NCBI GenBank assembly: GCA_946555465.1
Contig: CAMNST010000002.1
Location: forward strand, 1-64,000
Length of the DNA: 64,000 nucleotides
Reading direction: 5' to 3'
Origin: an uncultured Clostridia bacterium
GTDB lineage: Bacteria > Bacillota > Clostridia > Oscillospirales > Acutalibacteraceae
The notes beneath the pieces are model-generated. The model worked only from the letters and a program-made list of their open reading frames with translations, made no database searches and was not told the origin of the DNA. Positions within the stretch are counted from its first letter, which is position 1; every line of letters starts with the position of its first letter. The translations under genes were made by a program, and so were the position numbers. Below, one piece after another: positions 60,283 to 64,000 of the stretch.

Positions 60283-63078
60283 TTATAACTCCCTTATATT
60301 TTCTATAATGCTGTTTTTCATTTCTTTTCTGATTTTCAGCCACAGATTTATACTGCAAACCGCCAAGAGAACAAGGCATACAATCAGAGTCTGCCAAATA
60401 CTGAAGTTCAGCGGAACACCCTCATAACCCTCGTGCATGGACCTGTATGCAAGAATAAATACAATATAGCCCGCAATAAACACGCCAAAGCCGATTCCAT
60501 AACCCCAGCCAAACATCGACAACAGTTGGCGGATATAGGAATTTACAAGATCTCGCTGCGTTGCACCTACCGCGCGCAGAGTGCCCATTTCACGCTTGCT
60601 TTCACGTATTCGGTTTGCAAGAGAGTTATTTATTATGCTTGCACTGATGCCTAAAAACAGAATAATTATAGATACCATTGAAACGAATAAAGATGTTTTC
60701 ATCTGGTCATTTTCTTTCTGAAAATCATATCTTGAATAGACATATCTATTTGGAACGGTTTCGCCGACTGTTTCAAGCATACGGTTCATTTCTTCATCTA
60801 TCTCTTCATTGCAGTCTGTATTCAGATAAATATTAAGGTTTTTATATTTTGATGCATCACTGAAATTTTTCATACCGCTGTTGGTTGTGAAAATATGAAA
60901 ATTGGAATAAGAATAATACTCTTCATAAAAATCTTCCGGTGCTTTCGTAATAATTGCACCGATTGTTACTGTTTTATCAAGTCTTTCGCAGTTATCGGGA
61001 AAAACGCCTTCTTCATCACCTTCATTGAATTTTTCACCTGTCAGAATACTCAAATCAACTTTGTCTCCCACCTTGAAATCTCTTTCGCCGCTTAGAAGAT
61101 AATTCCCGTTATTTTCAACTTCATCATTGATACTTAACTGCGACGAAGTCTGCACTCCGTCTTTATCTGTCGCCATACTGTAAGCAACTTTCTCCGGCGC
61201 AATAAGAATTACTTCTTCTCCCGAATTAATTTTGTCTATATTTATTTTTCCGCTTTCAACGCTGTTTTCAAGTTTTTGAATTACATTTTCTTCCACGGAC
61301 GACATTGTTGCGGCGAACAATTCCTTCTGAAAACCGTATTTCTGTTTCATATCAAGATATTCATCCGTATATGTTTTGAAATAATCATTAACATTATCTT
61401 TGGTTATTTTTTCGGGGGAACCGCCGTTAACCATAAAATCATAATAATAATCTTTGAAAGCGCTGCCGTCAAACCATTCAAGAACCGTTAAATAATCCGT
61501 AAACGTATCAATCTGCATAAGTACTGTGCATTTTTTTGAACCGTTTACGTTTTTAACATAAGGCGAAAGCAGAATATCTCTTTTCTGATTTTCGGTATAG
61601 CCCTGTTCCTCTGCTGTAATATTAATATAATCCGAATACTGCGCTTCACCCTGCATACTCAGTTTATAGTCGTAATCCGACACAAATATATCATCTTTAT
61701 AAGTATTCATATAAGAAAAACCCAAGCAGGAAAAAACGATTGTTATAATCAGAAGAATGCTGACGGCAGTCTGTTTGCCTTTGAAAAAGATGAGGTTTCT
61801 TTTTGCAAGAAGCGACGGCATATCAAAAGATTTTTTTGTTTTAATACGCTTTGTTTTCATTTTCCGCATCATCTGCGTATCTCTTATGGATGCCACAGGT
61901 GAAACTCTTGATGCCAATACAAGAGGAATAAGAGATGCCAGCATAACACAGCACACGCTGAAGAGTGCACAAAGAACAAGCACCCAGAAATTCGGCACAA
62001 AAACAAAATTCTCGCCCAGTAGTTTTGTTGCTGCCTTAACAAGAAAATAAGAAATCGCAACGGAGACAGGTGCAGAAATAAGACTTATAAAAAATGCTTC
62101 TCTGCCGAATATCGTTATAATCTGGCGTTTGGTTGCGCCGACCGTTCTCAGCATTCCGATCTGCTTTTTGCGTTCTTTAAGATTTGAATTAAACGTGTTT
62201 ACAATACCAAGGCACGACGCAATCAGCATAACACTCACCAGAATGATTGCAAAAACTGCAGATGTGGCGGTTGACGTGTTATAAAAACCGTGATCTGTAT
62301 ATATCTCTGTCCAGTTTTCCCTTTCCATACCTTTTTCAAGCATATAATCACGAAATGTTCCGTAACCAGTTGTATCGGTTTTTGAGGCCGGTTTTGTATT
62401 ATAATTCATATAACAGCAAAGGCTTTCTTTGCCGCCCAATTCCGTTTCTGCACCTGAATAAACGAAGGCGGAAGGAATGGTTTTGGCATAGTCATTTTCA
62501 TATGACATAGGATTAATATTTGATAGTTTGTTACGGGCAATACCTACTAACTTATAACTTTTTTCGGTATAATCTTCCGCAATTTCACTGCCGTTTCTGT
62601 TATAGTATTTAATTTTTATTGTATCGCCCACTTTTGCATCAGGATTAAGCCTGGACAGTGCTGCCTTTTCAAGTGCAATTTCTCCGTCATTCTGCGGATA
62701 TCCGCCTTCAAGAAAAGATATATAGGAAAGTTCCATTGCCTTTTCATCCAGAAAGCCGATAGAAACGCCTGCTCTTTCGTCGTCAAGAACGGTTTCTGCA
62801 TAACCGATAATATGGGCAAAACCATACTCGGTAATGATTTTATCTTCATACGCTGTACGCATCAGGTCTTCATCCGCATTGAAAAAAATCATATTGCAGT
62901 TGCCATATGAATTTTTTGACATTTCTTTCATGGAAGAGACCATGGAAGTGGCAAAAAACAGAATGGACGAAGAAAAAATCATTGCAAGAATAATTCCCGA
63001 AATCATCAGTGCATAACGTTTTTTTCTTGACCTGATATTCTTTACGGCAAAGGTGTTTATGCTGAGTTTGCTTTTCAC
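60283..63078 (-). CDS. ABC transporter permease with FtsX domains (MacB-type, two-domain)
   Basis: The start is GTG at 63078, nine bases after GGAGG, giving 931 residues; the ATPase gene ends four bases before. One N-terminal membrane helix (RYALMISGIILAMIFSSSILFF), a large extracytoplasmic domain, an FtsX block of three helices (SAVFAIILVSVMLIASCLGIVNTFNSNLKERKKQIGMLRTVGATKRQIITIFGREAFFISLI), then a second such unit ending in SMVSIIILFLGISASIINNSLANRIRESKREMGTLRAVGATQRDLVNSYIRQLLSMFGWG. The repeated GxLRxVGATxRxxx motifs are the FtsX coupling segments. Substrates of such exporters are typically peptides or lipoproteins; here unknown. Confidence 0.9.
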   Translation of the reverse strand: MKSKLSINTFAVKNIRSRKKRYALMISGIILAMIFSSSILFFATSMVSSMKEMSKNSYGNCNMIFFNADEDLMRTAYEDKIITEYGFAHIIGYAETVLDDERAGVSIGFLDEKAMELSYISFLEGGYPQNDGEIALEKAALSRLNPDAKVGDTIKIKYYNRNGSEIAEDYTEKSYKLVGIARNKLSNINPMSYENDYAKTIPSAFVYSGAETELGGKESLCCYMNYNTKPASKTDTTGYGTFRDYMLEKGMERENWTEIYTDHGFYNTSTATSAVFAIILVSVMLIASCLGIVNTFNSNLKERKKQIGMLRTVGATKRQIITIFGREAFFISLISAPVSVAISYFLVKAATKLLGENFVFVPNFWVLVLCALFSVCCVMLASLIPLVLASRVSPVASIRDTQMMRKMKTKRIKTKKSFDMPSLLAKRNLIFFKGKQTAVSILLIITIVFSCLGFSYMNTYKDDIFVSDYDYKLSMQGEAQYSDYINITAEEQGYTENQKRDILLSPYVKNVNGSKKCTVLMQIDTFTDYLTVLEWFDGSAFKDYYYDFMVNGGSPEKITKDNVNDYFKTYTDEYLDMKQKYGFQKELFAATMSSVEENVIQKLENSVESGKINIDKINSGEEVILIAPEKVAYSMATDKDGVQTSSQLSINDEVENNGNYLLSGERDFKVGDKVDLSILTGEKFNEGDEEGVFPDNCERLDKTVTIGAIITKAPEDFYEEYYSYSNFHIFTTNSGMKNFSDASKYKNLNIYLNTDCNEEIDEEMNRMLETVGETVPNRYVYSRYDFQKENDQMKTSLFVSMVSIIILFLGISASIINNSLANRIRESKREMGTLRAVGATQRDLVNSYIRQLLSMFGWGYGIGFGVFIAGYIVFILAYRSMHEGYEGVPLNFSIWQTLIVCLVLLAVCSINLWLKIRKEMKNSIIENIREL

Positions 63079-63082
63079 TGAT

Positions 63083-63811
63083 TTACACCTCCGAAACCGC
63101 ATTGTTTTTATCATCTGCATTCTCGCTCATTTTGCGCGGTCTGCTGTCGCTTACAATTCTGCCGTCCTCAATCGTAACAACTCTGTCTGCCTGTTCGGCA
63201 ACATGAAGATCGTGGGTAACAAGGATAAGGGTTGTGCCGAGTTCTTTGGCGGCATATTTAAGAAGAGAAAGCACTTCCCTGCCGCTTTTGCCGTCAAGAT
63301 TTCCCGTAGGCTCATCGGCAAAAAGAATAGACGGCTTATTGGCAAGTGCCCTTGCAATGGCAATTCTCTGCTGCTGACCGCCCGAAAGACCCGACGGCAA
63401 ATGATCAAGCCTGTTTTCTATTCCGAGAATTTTTATTATTTTTTCAAGATACTCTTCATCCGGCTTTTTCTTATCAAGCATAACCGGAAGAAGGATATTT
63501 TCATATCCCGTAAGTTCCTGAACAAGATTATACGACTGAAAAACAAAGCCGAATCTTCTTCTGCGCAGAATAGACAACTGGTTGTCATTATATTCACTGA
63601 GTTTCTTTTCTCCGTAAATAACATATCCCGAGGTTGGATATTCAAGACTTGAAAGCATATGAATAAAAGTTGATTTGCCCGATCCGCTGGGACCTGTGAC
63701 AGCACAGAACTCACCCTGCTCAAACCCGATTGTAACGTTATCAATTGCTTTAACAATATTTTCTCCGCTGATATATTCTTTTGTTAAATCTGTACATTCA
63801 ATGATATTCAT
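63083..63811 (-). CDS. ABC transporter ATP-binding protein (MacB/LolD type)
   Basis: The ATG at 63811 has AAAGGAG eight bases upstream: 242 residues. Walker A GPSGSGKSTFIHML, Q-loop FVFQSYNLVQELTGYENI, signature LSGGQQQRIAIARALANKPSILFADEPTGNLD (with Walker B) and H-switch TLILVTHDLHVAE. It powers the FtsX permease encoded after it. It is first in the three-gene operon. A set of TTAAG-type repeats lies upstream. Confidence 0.95.
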   Translation of the reverse strand: MNIIECTDLTKEYISGENIVKAIDNVTIGFEQGEFCAVTGPSGSGKSTFIHMLSSLEYPTSGYVIYGEKKLSEYNDNQLSILRRRRFGFVFQSYNLVQELTGYENILLPVMLDKKKPDEEYLEKIIKILGIENRLDHLPSGLSGGQQQRIAIARALANKPSILFADEPTGNLDGKSGREVLSLLKYAAKELGTTLILVTHDLHVAEQADRVVTIEDGRIVSDSRPRKMSENADDKNNAVSEV

Positions 63812-63862
63812 CTTACGCACTCCTTTCTTTAATTACAGGATAAAATATGAATCTTGCAATTC

Positions 63863-63890
63863 CCTTAAAATAATCTTAAGATTTCGTAAG
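63863..63890 (-). promoter_or_regulatory. TTAAG-type direct repeats upstream of the ABC exporter operon
   Basis: On the minus strand CTTACGAAATC, TTAAGATTATT and TTAAGGG follow one another, so the TTACG/TTAAG cores are spaced 10 and 11 bases apart. Such spacing is typical for OmpR-family response-regulator sites. The -10 region downstream is weak, which would fit an activated promoter. The regulator gene is not identified. Confidence 0.45.
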
Positions 63891-63919
63891 ATTGGTTTGA
63901 TTTGCCGGAAACATAATGA

Positions 63920-63949
63920 TTGACTAATTTATGTAAACTATGGTATAAT
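63920..63949 (+). promoter_or_regulatory. Plus-strand promoter leaving the window
   Basis: TTGACT (63920-63925), 18-base spacer, TATAAT (63944-63949). It would transcribe a gene beyond position 64000. Bases 63950-64000 contain no recognisable ribosome binding site or start. Confidence 0.7.
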
Positions 63950-64000
63950 ATTTTTGCCAAATCAACTTAATCCTTTTTACCTTGTTAAAAGCGTGCATTT

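Noticed and set aside
63053-63652. Plus-strand frame of 199 codons opposite the ABC ATPase gene
   Set aside because: Opposite Walker-motif coding sequence, no promoter or ribosome binding site in the right place, and no recognisable domain.
1-64000. tRNA, rRNA, CRISPR or insertion-sequence elements
   Set aside because: No cloverleaf, rRNA core, regularly spaced repeats or transposase frames were recognised on either strand by reading; a tRNAscan or CRISPR finder run was not possible.

Overview
The window looks like chromosomal DNA of an anaerobic, low-GC Clostridia-type bacterium, probably related to Oscillospiraceae/Ruminococcaceae. This is inference: it rests on strong AGGAGG-type ribosome binding sites, TTGACA/TATAAT promoters, a glmS ribozyme, a GAAC-N4-GTTC SOS box, sporulation-linked genes (GerW/YtfJ, DUF2953, a SpoIVFB-type protease), a biotin transcarboxylase-like cluster and a 2-enoate reductase-type flavoenzyme. 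There is no rRNA, tRNA, CRISPR array or insertion sequence that I can see. Most genes are typical core genes; the accessory parts are the left edge and several small membrane or regulatory loci.

Layout. 1-1.7 kb (minus): start of an unidentified gene behind a long structured leader, then an isolated phage-type lysis cassette (coiled-coil membrane protein, holin, C39-like endolysin). 1.9-12.3 kb (plus): arginine operon argC-argJ-argB-argD-argF-carA-carB, in which the last gene is an in-frame fusion of carbamoyl-phosphate synthase large chain with diaminopimelate epimerase (DapF). 12.3-13.7 kb: PadR regulator/DUF2812 pair under two palindromic operators, and a DUF3795 gene. 13.8-18.8 kb: a nucleoside-binding-type lipoprotein with inserted repeat domains, divergent from a purine nucleoside phosphorylase, mtnA-like isomerase and MTA/adenosine deaminase-like operon. 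18.9-21.7 kb: a TM2-like protein and glmS with its ribozyme. 21.7-27.9 kb (minus): uvrB, a MATE exporter, uvrA. 28-30.3 kb: two HAD phosphatases and a methyltransferase. 30.3-33.4 kb: three biotin-dependent carboxyltransferase subunits. 33.6-35.9 kb: a two-component system.

35.9-46.8 kb (minus) is a long co-oriented series: lipoprotein, response regulator, histidine kinase, DUF1385, prmC, site-2 protease, scpA, scpB, DUF2953, gerW, dacF-like, rluB-like and a membrane protein. It mixes chromosome segregation, cell wall, sporulation and translation functions. 47-51.7 kb holds DUF2804, gdhA, uracil permease and upp. 51.7-56.4 kb holds an FRG-domain protein with an enoate-reductase-like enzyme, and two small membrane proteins. 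56.6-59.2 kb has a GPH-family symporter and an acyltransferase. 59.3-63.8 kb (minus) encodes an ABC exporter (ATPase, FtsX permease) with a membrane-anchored extracellular accessory protein. A plus-strand promoter leaves the window at the right edge.

The features most worth following up are the CarB-DapF fusion, the structured leader with terminator at the left edge, the split BMP lipoprotein next to the 5-prime-deoxynucleoside salvage genes, the transcarboxylase-like trio, and several regulatory hairpins and palindromes that overlap expression signals. Many annotated starts were moved inward from the longest open frame to the codon behind a good ribosome binding site.
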